The notes under the pieces were generated by a model. It saw only the letters and a program-made list of their open reading frames with translations, did not search any database and was not told where the DNA came from. From Yinghuangia elevatio (GTDB lineage: Bacteria > Actinomycetota > Actinomycetes > Streptomycetales > Streptomycetaceae): DNA of 9,943 nucleotides. The translations under genes were made by a program, and so were the position numbers. Location of the stretch: contig NZ_JBEZFP010000217.1 in assembly GCF_040649515.1 (NCBI RefSeq), forward strand, positions 1 through 9,943, given 5' to 3'. Below, in pieces: positions 1 through 5,996 of this stretch. Each line of letters begins with the position of its first letter. Positions within the stretch are counted from its first letter, which is position 1.

Positions 1-1
1 C

Positions 2-190
2 TCCGCGACCTTCGGGGACGGGTTGAGCCCGCCGCCCGTCAACGGGATCTTCCCCCACGGATTGGGCAAGGACTCGACCAACCGCCACTCCGACAAACAT
101 CACACCGCTGACACGCACGACGCCCCGAGGGTCTTCCAGGTTGAGATGACGAAAGAGCCCCGGTCTGCCAAACCGCTGGGGGACGCAGCG
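2..190 (+). other. possible 3' coding tail entering from the left edge (unrecognised)
   Basis: Frame 2 on the plus strand is open from the window edge and its first 50 or so codons end almost always in G or C, as real genes do in this organism. The translation includes PPPVNGIFPHGLGKDS and HTADTHDAPRVFQVEMT, which I do not recognise. The frame stays open to position 325, but beyond about 190 it runs antisense to the SUKH-3 gene and its codon bias fades, so any true gene end would be a truncation near 190. This may be a remnant cut off by insertion of the toxin-immunity cassette. Confidence is low. Confidence 0.2.
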
Positions 191-199
191 CCGACAAGG

Positions 200-661
200 T
201 CACTGGAGCACCACAGGTCGGCGAGACGAGAACAGCAAATTCAGAAAATCTTCGAAAGATTCTCCATATCGGCCAAGGTACGGGCTATTTCCGCCATAGA
301 TCGCACCGTCAAGACCCGCGAATAGAAGAACTCCACAGTCCATTAGACCTATAGGCGTAAGTCTCCCGCCAGCCTTCACCTCGTACTCATTCGAAAGTGC
401 GAACAGCGAGGTATTCGCGACCGCTGCAACCGGGTCTATATGTGTAATATCTCTGGCATCCTTGCTCCAATGATGGGGATGCGCGAAACTTATGGAGAAG
501 TATTCCTTAATAAACTCTTCAACAGCCTCACTAGGAAGGCGGTCGATGCTGGCCCAGGACCGTCTCGCAGCATCGATTAATGCTCTTCTGCCCACGAACC
601 AGCCACTTTCACGCAGCCCATTGACAGCTTGTTCATTCAGCATGCCCGCAAATACCCCCAT
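200..661 (-). CDS. SUKH-3 family immunity protein
   Basis: The 153-residue product fits the SUKH-3 immunity family, cytosolic proteins that bind and neutralise a cognate polymorphic toxin. Visible family features are an N-terminal ESGWFVGRR block (residues 18-26, the conserved GW..GR), an alpha-helical LPSEAVEEFIKEY segment (42-54), a central strand region ending in GLMDCGVLLFAGLDGAIYGG (105-124), and a C-terminal helix GESFEDFLNLLF (133-144). Length is normal for the family. The ATG at 661 is the longest start; the ATG at 643 (MLNEQAV) follows a GGGGGT run and is an equally good alternative. It lies 61 bases downstream of the deaminase toxin end on the same strand, the usual toxin-then-immunity order. 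Its codons are richer in A/T than those of rsgA or the hydrolase, which suggests recent transfer. The family call is from motif recognition; the pairing is inferred from position. Confidence 0.75.
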   Translation of the reverse strand: MGVFAGMLNEQAVNGLRESGWFVGRRALIDAARRSWASIDRLPSEAVEEFIKEYFSISFAHPHHWSKDARDITHIDPVAAVANTSLFALSNEYEVKAGGRLTPIGLMDCGVLLFAGLDGAIYGGNSPYLGRYGESFEDFLNLLFSSRRPVVLQ

Positions 662-722
662 ATAGTGCCCGCGGAATAATCAACCCGCGCGATCATATAA
701 ACTCGCCATCACACTCAGCTAT

Positions 723-1103
723 TTACTTCGGATTGGCACCTCCGCCAACAACTATGATGAGGCACTGCTGGCATGCCACTGCCCTGTCACCCGTCCCAGC
801 ATACACGACAGCGTATTCCACGTTGCTCAATACCGCGAGGTTATCGGTCGGGGCGTCTCCCAGGGCACCATTGCATGCGCGCACTTCTGCGCAATTGTCC
901 CAGGGCCATGGTTCGCGCCCTCGAGCGAGAGGCGCCCGTTGCGTCAGAGCGTCTTCATAGAAAGGGTGACCCCTGCCATGGCCACTTAGCCCGATATGGA
1001 TATCTCCTGGCACGCCGTTTCCGTCGTCAATGAGTCGGGCAGCTGCAACCTTTTCAACGCCGAGCGGGGCGTTCTTCGCTGCGGCTTTTGCGGCGCGAAT
1101 GAC
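723..1103 (-). other. YwqJ-like nucleic-acid deaminase toxin domain (out of frame with Hint)
   Basis: The segment reads VIRAAKAAAKNAPLG, then GLSGHGRGHPFYEDALTQ, WPWDNCAEVRACNGAL and ACQQCLIIVVGGG before the stop. The CAE motif followed by CxxC is the zinc-binding, proton-shuttle signature of YwqJ-type deaminase toxins, in which Cys replaces the His of the classical HAE motif. Such domains are thought to deaminate nucleotides or nucleic acids in target cells; the substrate of this one cannot be read from sequence. Both motifs are intact, so only the frame and the lost N-terminus argue against activity. Confidence 0.7.
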
Positions 1104-1108
1104 GCATC

Positions 1109-1543
1109 GTTGTTGTGGACCAGGACGGGTGTGGCACCTGCGAGGACGTAGTAGGTGTGTGCTCGAGCTATGGTGAGGTCGTTGGTGCGCTGCTGCCGGT
1201 TGTACTTTCGGTTGCCGCTGACCTGAACCCAGCTTCCAACTTCTGTGCGAAGCCATTGACCTGGCTGAATTTTGCCAGCATCGAGCCAACGATTTAGATC
1301 GGCGATCCAAAATGGGTGGTTCTGCGTAGCAGTGATGACTTGACTGCCGGTTTCGGTGGCTACCGTAATTTCACTGAAAAGCTTGTCGTCTTCGGTGGTA
1401 ATGCTGGCAAGCACCGTCTGAGGGCCTGTTTTTCCGGTCTCGGGGTCGGTCGCAAGGACGACGTCACCGGGGACGATGTCAGCGATGCGCTTTTGACTGC
1501 CATCTGCCATGAGAACCAGCGTGTCGGGCAGGAAGCTGTGGCA
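1109..1543 (-). other. Hint (intein-like) self-processing domain of the toxin
   Basis: The domain runs from CHSFLPDTLVLMADGS to VLVHNN. The leading Cys is the expected nucleophile for the N-S acyl shift, followed by the typical pattern of a DGS turn, IADIVPGDVVLATDPETG, an NHPFW block and a final TYYVLAGATPVLVHN. The terminal Asn pair is where Hint domains are expected to release the toxin tip. All landmark residues are present, so this domain appears intact although the protein around it is broken. Confidence 0.85.
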
Positions 1544-1889
1544 GACGACCAGGCGGGCTCCCGGCGACGCGGATTTCGGGCCGCCGAGCACGAGCACGAG
1601 GCCGTCACCAAAGACTTGGCCGAGTTCGTAGGCGTCACCTTCGGCGTAGGCGTTCTCCTTAGCCCAGTTGTCTGTCTGCGTGCTTCCGCAGTTCTCATCC
1701 GACCAGGCCCCGAGAGATGCTGGTGCCCTGCACGCCACATCGATAGCGGTGTAGATCTTTTGAGCTCCGCCGAGGACGAACGCCACAACCGGGTTGCGCT
1801 TTGTTCCAGGACGCCAGGGGATGGCGCAGGGATTAATTTCTGGGCGGCACTTGTTCTTTTCGGTGTTGTAGGCCTGCACTTGCCCGGGG

Positions 1890-2016
1890 GATTGCGAGCG
1901 GGTGCGTCGGTCGTCTCCAAGACGGCCCCGACAGGGCTGACGGCGGCTGCGGCAAGTGTGTCGCGGTGGGTGTCGACGCCGATGACGCCGTCGACGAGTT
2001 CTGCGAGCATGACCAC
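1890..2016 (-). pseudogene. IS110-family transposase, N-terminal fragment
   Basis: From a GTG at 2016 the product reads MVMLAELVDGVIGVDTHRDT, then AAAAVSPVGAVLETTDAPA. This is the start of an IS110 DEDD transposase; GVDTHRD holds the first catalytic Asp. After about 42 codons, near the CGCTCGCAATCCCCC stretch at roughly 1890-1900, similarity ends and the toxin frame begins in a different register. Normal members have about 400 residues, so only the extreme 5' end remains. The element was probably cut by a deletion that also removed the toxin N-terminus, though the exact junction cannot be placed to the base by eye. Confidence 0.75.
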
Positions 2017-2300
2017 GCGGTGGTTCCCCTCTGGGCGGACGGCCGTAACGGCGTCGGCCTGGGTGGAGTCACCGCGTGGCAGAACTGTGATGAGTCACGC
2101 CGCAAGGCGGACAGGCTGCTGATCAAGCCAACGGGTGGGCCAGGCCGACGCCCGCGTCCGGCAAACATCTCGGTTCCACGGCAGTCCCTGACGGGACGCC
2201 AGTTCGATTTCGAGTCATGCCGGATCGCAAGCGCCGAGCCTGGCAGCAACCCATCCCGGGCCGCAGAAGGAGACTCACAGTTCGATTTACAGACCCCAAC
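2017..2300 (-). ncRNA. candidate IS110 left-end noncoding region (bridge-RNA locus)
   Basis: IS110-group elements carry a noncoding left end upstream of the transposase that encodes the bridge RNA. This stretch lies directly upstream of the remnant start codon and shows no convincing gene. It contains compact hairpins, including a perfect GTCCC-TGAC-GGGAC stem (2184-2197) and CCGC-AAG-GCGG (2100-2110) flanked by GTC/GAC. The position and small stems fit the expected RNA, but I could not fold it or identify the target- and donor-binding loops. The outer boundary of the element, placed here near 2300, is a guess because IS110 members lack clear terminal repeats. Confidence 0.35.
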
Positions 2301-2436
2301 TAGCCGGTGCCCTGGCAACGGCGCCTGATCTACGCCGGCGAGTCCTGGCCGCGCGGCGACCGGGCCCGCGTCGGTTGGCGTCCCGTATGGCGGGATGGCT
2401 CCGATCGTCGTGCCGGTCCGCTCCTCGAGGGAAGGG
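2301..2436. other. gap between the IS110 remnant and the terminator; possible plus-strand coding scrap
   Basis: No complete gene is visible. A plus-strand frame starting near 2324 reads LIYAGESWPRGDRARVGW with strongly GC-ending codons and could be the tail of a lost convergent gene. It runs into the inverted repeat at 2437 without a stop, so I would not call it a gene. Confidence 0.2.
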
Positions 2437-2475
2437 CTGTGGTACCCCGGGTGTTCGAGCCCCGGGGTACCACAG
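2437..2475 (-). terminator. intrinsic-terminator-like hairpin after the methyltransferase-GNAT gene
   Basis: A perfect 15-bp inverted repeat, CTGTGGTACCCCGGG and CCCGGGGTACCACAG, has a 9-base loop (2452-2460) and begins 6 bases past the stop codon at 2482. There is no clear U-tract, which is common for streptomycete terminators. It is the only strong stem at the end of the rsgA operon and may also block transcription coming from the left. Confidence 0.75.
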
Positions 2476-2481
2476 GAGGGG

Positions 2482-3789
2482 TCAGACGCCGAAGGCGGCG
2501 GGGTACTGGATGGTTCCGGCGGAGACCGTCCGGGTGTTGTCGAGGGCCATGGCCATCATGGCCTCGTCCGGCACCTCGAAGGGTGCGTGGATCCCGAAGC
2601 GGGAGGCCGGTGTGAAGCCGAACCGCGGGTAGTAGTCGGCGTGTCCCAGGACGAGGACGAGGTTTTCGCCCATGGCCCGGGCGGCGTCGAGTGCGGCGCG
2701 GATGGCGGCGGAGCCGGCGCCGGTGCGCTGGGCCGAGGGCAGCACCGCGCAGGGTGCCAGGGCGAGGGCGGGTACGCCGTCGACGTGGCAGCGGGTGAGC
2801 AGCGCATATCCGGTCGCGGTGCCGTCGGGGGCCGCGGCGACCATGGACAGTCCGTCGATCCACGCCTTCGGGTCGGCGCGCAGGGCGTCGACGATGTCGG
2901 CCTCCAGTGCGGTGGGGAAGGCCGCGAAGAGGATGTCGCGGATGGCGGGGATGTCCTCGGTGGTCTCGGAACAGGCAGCCCAGGTGGTCATGGTTTCGTC
3001 CTCCGTGGAGTCGGGGGTGTGGTCATGGGGGCGGAGGATGTAGACGGCGTAGTCGTAGTCGCTGCCGTGTTCGCGCCGCATGTCGATCTCTGTCCGGTGT
3101 GCGGCCAGGGCCTGCGGCATGCCGGGGTGTTGCGGGTCCGCCCGGTCCATGCGCTGGGTGAGCGGCGGGTAGTACTCGTCCCACCAGTCGCTTTCCGGGA
3201 GCGACCAGTGCGCGTGGAGACGGTAGCCGGCGGCCTGTGCGGCTTTGGCGTTCGCGGCGTGGGTGCGCAGCGGGTAGGCCGCGTCCCAGTACGCGCGCAC
3301 CGGGGCGGCGGGGCTGGGCACGGTCCATTCGATTTCGGTGACGACGAGGACGCCGCCCGGGGCGAGCAGGCGACGCCAGGCGCGCAGGGCGACGTCGAAG
3401 CCGACGGTGTAGACGGATCCCTCGGCCCAGATCACGTCGAAGCTGTGATCCGGGACGGGCAGTTGGTCCATCGAGCAATTGACGACCGTGATCCGGTCGC
3501 CCAGGCCCCGGCGGGCCGCCTCGGCGGCAAGACTGTCCAGGTACGGCTGGTGCAGGTCGACCGCGGTCACGTGCGCGCCGGCTTCTTCGGCGAGCAGCAG
3601 TGTGGAGCGACCGGAGCCGCAGCCCGCGTCCAGGCCCCGCGGGTGCTCGGGCAGCGGTCCGGCCATCTCCAGCGCGTGCCGTGTGGTGGCGTCCGAGCCC
3701 GGGCCCTGCCGGGGCAGGCCGTGGTGCAGGGTGAAGAATGCCTGCGTCACCGGGTCGCCGCCGGGGGCGGGGGTGTCGTTGTTGTTCAC
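2482..3789 (-). CDS. bifunctional class I SAM-dependent methyltransferase / GNAT N-acetyltransferase
   Basis: The 435-residue product carries two enzymes in one frame. Residues about 30-250 form a class I methyltransferase: motif I GLDAGCGSGRST (52-63), the acidic strand end VTAVDLH (74-80), SMDQLPVPDHSFDVIWAEGS (106-125) and a late LLAPGGVLVVTE (141-152). Residues about 267-435 form a GNAT domain with the acetyl-CoA loop region LPSAQRTGAGSAAI (350-363) and the YhbS-like LGHADYYPRFGFTPA (381-395). Substrates are unknown. The GTG start at 3789 overlaps the rsgA stop as GTGA, with GGGAGA upstream, so the two genes should be translationally coupled. No stop separates the domains; a strong internal ribosome site lies just before Met267 (see that entry). 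The start could also be read as two genes if a stop had been lost. Confidence 0.85.
   Translation of the reverse strand: MNNNDTPAPGGDPVTQAFFTLHHGLPRQGPGSDATTRHALEMAGPLPEHPRGLDAGCGSGRSTLLLAEEAGAHVTAVDLHQPYLDSLAAEAARRGLGDRITVVNCSMDQLPVPDHSFDVIWAEGSVYTVGFDVALRAWRRLLAPGGVLVVTEIEWTVPSPAAPVRAYWDAAYPLRTHAANAKAAQAAGYRLHAHWSLPESDWWDEYYPPLTQRMDRADPQHPGMPQALAAHRTEIDMRREHGSDYDYAVYILRPHDHTPDSTEDETMTTWAACSETTEDIPAIRDILFAAFPTALEADIVDALRADPKAWIDGLSMVAAAPDGTATGYALLTRCHVDGVPALALAPCAVLPSAQRTGAGSAAIRAALDAARAMGENLVLVLGHADYYPRFGFTPASRFGIHAPFEVPDEAMMAMALDNTRTVSAGTIQYPAAFGV
2989..3004 (-). promoter_or_regulatory. internal ribosome binding site and ATG at the methyltransferase/GNAT boundary
   Basis: GGAGG (3000-3004) lies 8 bases before the ATG at 2989-2991, which encodes Met267 (MTTWAACSE), exactly where the GNAT domain begins. 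Initiation here would yield a free 169-residue acetyltransferase of ordinary GNAT length (2482-2991). The preceding linker HDHTPDSTEDE is open, so the full-length fusion would be made as well. Either the gene gives two products or the site is a relic of two once-separate genes. Confidence 0.55.
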
Positions 3790-4883
3790 TTCCGGTTCTC
3801 CCGGAACTGGTAGGTGGCGCGCAGGTGGCGCGTGATGTCCTTCCTGGTGGCCTCGCGCTCGGCACGCAGCCGCGAGTCGGTGCGGGAGGCGGAGTAGGCG
3901 TTCTCCCGCAGCAGCCGGTGGTAGCTGTCCAGACGGCGTTGGGGAATCTCCCCTGCCTCGACCGCGGCCAGCACCGCGCAGCCGGGTTCGTTCCCGTGTG
4001 CGCAGTCCGTGAACCGGCAGGCCTGTGCGAGGTGTTCGATCTCGGCGAAGGTCTGTTCCAGTCCGCTCTTGGCGTCGTGGAGACCGATCGCGCGCAGGCC
4101 GGGGGTGTCCAGCAGGACCCCGCCGCCGGGTAGCGGGAGCAGTTCCCGCCAGGAAGTGGTGTGTCGGCCCTTGCCGTCCACCTCGCGGACGGCGCCGGTG
4201 GCCAGCCGGTCCTGGCCCAGCAGCCGGTTGCCCAGGGTGGACTTGCCCGCTCCGGAAGGGCCGAGCAACACGATGGTGCCGTTCAGGACGGCGGTCAGGG
4301 TGTCCAGGCCTTGTCCGGTCACGGCGCTGGTGGCCAGTATGTCCACCCCGGCGGCCACCCCGGACACCTGCTCTTCGGCGGAGGGCAGGTCCGTGCATGC
4401 GTCGGCCTTGGTGAGCACCACGACCGGCCGGGCGCCGCTCTCCCATGCCAGGGCGAGCATGCGTTCGGTTCTACCGTGATTGAGCGGTGCCGCGAGCGAC
4501 ACCGTCACCGCGACGGTGTCGACGTTGGCGGCCAGGATCTGGCCGTGCGAGGTACGCGAGGAAGTCGAGCGCACCAGGGCGGTGCGGCGTTCCAGCGTCG
4601 CGTGCAGCACCGGCACGCGGCCGACGGTGACGGGGCGCAGTGCCGCCCAGTCTCCCGTGCACGGCGCCGACAACGGGTCACCGTGATCGACGGTGCCGGG
4701 AACCTCCGCGCGGACGATTCCGGCGTCGGTGACTGCTTCGCACGAGCCGCGTTCGGCACGCACGATGCGGGCGGGGATCAGTCCGGCGGCGCGATGGGGC
4801 GCGAAGGCGTACTCACACGCCTCGTCCCAGCCGTAGTCCGCCAGACAATACGACTGAGCATGATGCGAAAAGGATTGAGACAA
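3786..4883 (-). CDS. rsgA: ribosome small subunit-dependent GTPase A (RsgA/YjeQ)
   Basis: RsgA is a circularly permuted GTPase that acts on the maturing 30S ribosomal subunit. The 365-residue product shows the permuted motif order: an OB-fold region (about 30-115), G4 as TKAD (158-161), G5 as ATSA (184-187), the P-loop GPSGAGKST (208-216), the switch region around 234-245 and DTPG (259-262). The C-terminal zinc site is Cys289, Cys294, His296 and Cys302 in the typical CRFTDCAHGNEPGC block. The start is TTG at 4883, chosen because AAGGG lies 8 bases upstream and no in-frame ATG or GTG fits better. The stop overlaps the GTG of the methyltransferase-GNAT gene. An RsgA paralogue next to a methyltransferase-acetyltransferase may be an accessory ribosome-protection or assembly unit; that is inference. 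Confidence 0.93.
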   Translation of the reverse strand: MSQSFSHHAQSYCLADYGWDEACEYAFAPHRAAGLIPARIVRAERGSCEAVTDAGIVRAEVPGTVDHGDPLSAPCTGDWAALRPVTVGRVPVLHATLERRTALVRSTSSRTSHGQILAANVDTVAVTVSLAAPLNHGRTERMLALAWESGARPVVVLTKADACTDLPSAEEQVSGVAAGVDILATSAVTGQGLDTLTAVLNGTIVLLGPSGAGKSTLGNRLLGQDRLATGAVREVDGKGRHTTSWRELLPLPGGGVLLDTPGLRAIGLHDAKSGLEQTFAEIEHLAQACRFTDCAHGNEPGCAVLAAVEAGEIPQRRLDSYHRLLRENAYSASRTDSRLRAEREATRKDITRHLRATYQFRENRK

Positions 4884-4926
4884 CGTAGGGACCCTTGAAA
4901 AGGGACCCCGATCGGCACAGTGGATC

Positions 4927-4960
4927 GCCCTCCGCGAGCTGTCAGGGCTCTTGCGGGGGC
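4927..4960 (-). promoter_or_regulatory. leader hairpin between the second small ORF and rsgA
   Basis: On the minus strand GCCCCCGC (4953-4960) pairs with GCGG-A-GGGC (4927-4935), with an inner GAGC/GCTC stem (4936-4939 with 4947-4950) around a 7-base loop. That gives 12 base pairs with two small bulges. It starts 12 bases after the small-ORF stop and ends 43 bases before the rsgA start. The placement suits an attenuator or translational control element, but there is no U-tract and the fold is by eye. Confidence 0.4.
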
Positions 4961-4972
4961 ATCGCCGTCAGG

Positions 4973-5044
4973 TCAGACCGGGGCCCGGGACGTGAGGATG
5001 GTCCGGCGGGCACTGCACACGGCAGTGGCCTTGGCGACAGACAT
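4973..5044 (-). CDS. putative leader peptide 2 upstream of rsgA (23 aa)
   Basis: A 23-codon ORF starting MSVAKATAVCSARR has a near-ideal GGGAGGT 6 bases before its ATG. Its ATG overlaps the stop of the preceding 18-codon ORF as TGATG, so the two should be translationally coupled. It ends 89 bases before rsgA with a hairpin between. I do not recognise the peptide. The position suggests a leader peptide that senses translation rather than a functional protein. It could also be the broken start of a lost gene, since Tn3 debris lies just upstream. Confidence 0.45.
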   Translation of the reverse strand: MSVAKATAVCSARRTILTSRAPV

Positions 5045-5100
5045 CAACTCACCTCCCAATTCTGATCCCGCAGCGACCTGGTTGTCTCTGCAGCAGGCAT
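5044..5100 (-). CDS. putative leader peptide 1 (18 aa) with hairpin-buried ribosome site
   Basis: The ORF reads MPAAETTRSLRDQNWEVS. GGAGG ends 7 bases before the ATG, an ideal spacing, but lies in the right arm of the 14-bp hairpin at 5108-5145 and would be masked when that hairpin folds. The 3' end of this ORF carries the Shine-Dalgarno of the next one. No similarity is recognised. It is judged a candidate because two strong ribosome sites in a row on the operon strand are unlikely by chance. Confidence 0.4.
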   Translation of the reverse strand: MPAAETTRSLRDQNWEVS

Positions 5101-5107
5101 GCTAGCA

Positions 5108-5145
5108 CCTCCGTTACCGGCTTCGGACAATGCCGGAAACGGAGG
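5108..5145 (-). promoter_or_regulatory. 14-bp hairpin sequestering a Shine-Dalgarno; may also act as a terminator
   Basis: The arms CCTCCGTTACCGGC (5108-5121) and GCCGGAAACGGAGG (5132-5145) pair with a single A-A mismatch around a 10-base loop. On the minus strand the 3' arm contains the GGAGG that would start the 18-codon ORF, so folding would hide it behind CCTCC. The stem also overlaps the stop codon (5114-5116) of the Tn3-remnant frame, and so could instead be a terminator for something upstream. No clear promoter was found just upstream; a weak TTGTCC/TAGCAT pair inside the hairpin has a 20-base spacer, which is too long. Confidence 0.5.
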
Positions 5146-5518
5146 CGCGTCGGCGCATGGTTCGGCTCGGGCGGCGGGGTCGCGTGCGGCGGCCGAGCCG
5201 CTTGTCCATATCCAGGCGGAAGGTCCCGTACGGGTTGACGTTGGAGCAGAACAGAGCGGTCAGTCCGCGCCGGTCCTCGTGGCTAGGCTTCTTCGCCCAC
5301 TTCGGCTCGCCCAGAACTTGCCGGAGCAGCGGGGTGTTGACGTGCAGGGCGAGCGTCGACGTCTCAGCGTGCTCCTTGTCCGGGCCGGTCAGGGCACCGT
5401 CCTTGCCGTAGTGCAGCACCGTGTTCGCCGAGTTCCAGTTCTCCACGACCTGAAAGCCGCCGTGGATCTCCCGACGCAGGCCGGGGGGCGCTGGTCGGCC
5501 CTGCGGCGGCGTCCGCAT
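5114..5518 (-). pseudogene. Tn3-family transposase, C-terminal fragment
   Basis: The frame contains LRREIHGGFQVVENWNSAN (14-32), then HYGKDGALTG, LLRQVLGEPKWAKK and LTALFCSNVNPYGTFRLDMD (86-105), the end of the Tn3 transposase catalytic domain. Full proteins have about 1000 residues, so almost everything upstream is missing. The similarity starts near 5480; the first 13 codons and the tail after DMDKRL are not transposase-like. Between LALH and VNTPLL about eight residues normally present (of the LLQ..LVY type) are absent, an internal in-frame deletion. It is non-functional debris. Confidence 0.8.
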
Positions 5519-5547
5519 CGACGCGGTCGAGCTGGTGCGCTGACGGC

Positions 5548-5739
5548 TTACCGCTCGTGCGGGTTGAGCGGGCCGCCAGCGATGTTGCCGGGGCCCTCGG
5601 GCAAGTTACAGACATGGCCTGTCACGTGGGGCAGGCCCGGGCCTTGGCAAGCGTCGCCGAGGCCGCACGCGGTGGTGCCGTCCGGATGGTCGAGTTCGGT
5701 GCCGACGCATGTGTGAGCTGTACATCTGTAACGCTGCAC
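5548..5739 (-). CDS. possible small Cys-rich protein (unrecognised)
   Basis: A GTG-started 63-codon frame reads RYRCTAHTCVGTELDHPDG, then TTACGLGDACQGPGLPHVTG and HVCNLPEGPGNIAGG. It contains five Cys and several His residues spaced as in a small metal-binding protein. Codons after the first 18 end mostly in G or C, better than the opposing frame. There is no clear Shine-Dalgarno and no recognised family. It could equally be a fragment or a chance frame within the Tn3 debris. Confidence 0.3.
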   Translation of the reverse strand: MQRYRCTAHTCVGTELDHPDGTTACGLGDACQGPGLPHVTGHVCNLPEGPGNIAGGPLNPHER

Positions 5740-5996
5740 GACCGGTGCCCAATCGCGAGAGGGTTTAGAGGTCCTCCTCGCGATCTGAAGCGCCGGCCGA
5801 TGCCCGGCACCGGCTCAAGACATCGCCCACCAGCCATGCACAACGTTGACCAACGCGAGGGACTGCGGACGTTCTCTTGAGTTCATCGAGTGGCCGATCG
5901 GGGTCGGGCCCGCTACCGAACGGGCTCCGGCGCTATGGCGGTCTGCTGATCGAAGTCCTCGCGGGCTGCCAGGATTTGCTGGGCGTGTGCCACGGA
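5740..5996. other. intergenic stretch with no supported gene
   Basis: I see no frame with convincing codon bias and no recognisable domain. It separates the possible Cys-rich ORF from the HxlR tail and is probably rearranged noncoding sequence. Confidence 0.4.

Larger units (their letters stand above)
723..1890 (-). pseudogene. polymorphic toxin C-terminal part: Hint domain plus YwqJ-like deaminase, frameshifted and 5'-truncated
   Basis: This is the tail of a large secreted-type polymorphic toxin (RHS/WapA style). One frame, open from the IS110 junction near 1890 (GTG at 1879) to a stop at 986, gives a pre-Hint segment and a complete Hint domain ending PVLVHNN. The deaminase domain follows at once but in another frame, from about 1103 to a TAA at 723. 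The frame must shift at about 1104-1105, equal to one lost base. As drawn, translation would add an out-of-frame tail of about 40 residues and stop at 986. The N-terminal delivery and repeat parts are missing; the frame starts beside the first 42 codons of an IS110 transposase. The SUKH-3 gene downstream fits as immunity. A sequencing error could explain the shift but not the missing N-terminus. Confidence 0.75.

Noticed and set aside
1316..2122. Plus-strand open frame opposite the Hint domain and IS110 start
   Set aside because: It is a shadow of two recognised minus-strand coding regions and crosses the IS110/toxin junction without any domain.
2395..3813. Long plus-strand open frame (472 codons) opposite the methyltransferase-GNAT gene
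   Set aside because: It is antisense to a clearly recognised enzyme, is Gly/Val/Arg-rich without domain structure, and is the usual GC-driven shadow frame.
3790..4446. Upstream extension of the methyltransferase frame into rsgA
   Set aside because: The frame is open but runs out of phase through rsgA; the GTG at 3789 with the GTGA overlap and GGGAGA explains the true start.
4888..4908. GGGACCC repeated on both sides of TTGAAAA before rsgA
   Set aside because: It is a short direct repeat, not an inverted one; only a 5-bp CCCTT/AAGGG stem is possible and it contains the rsgA Shine-Dalgarno, too weak to call a regulator by eye.
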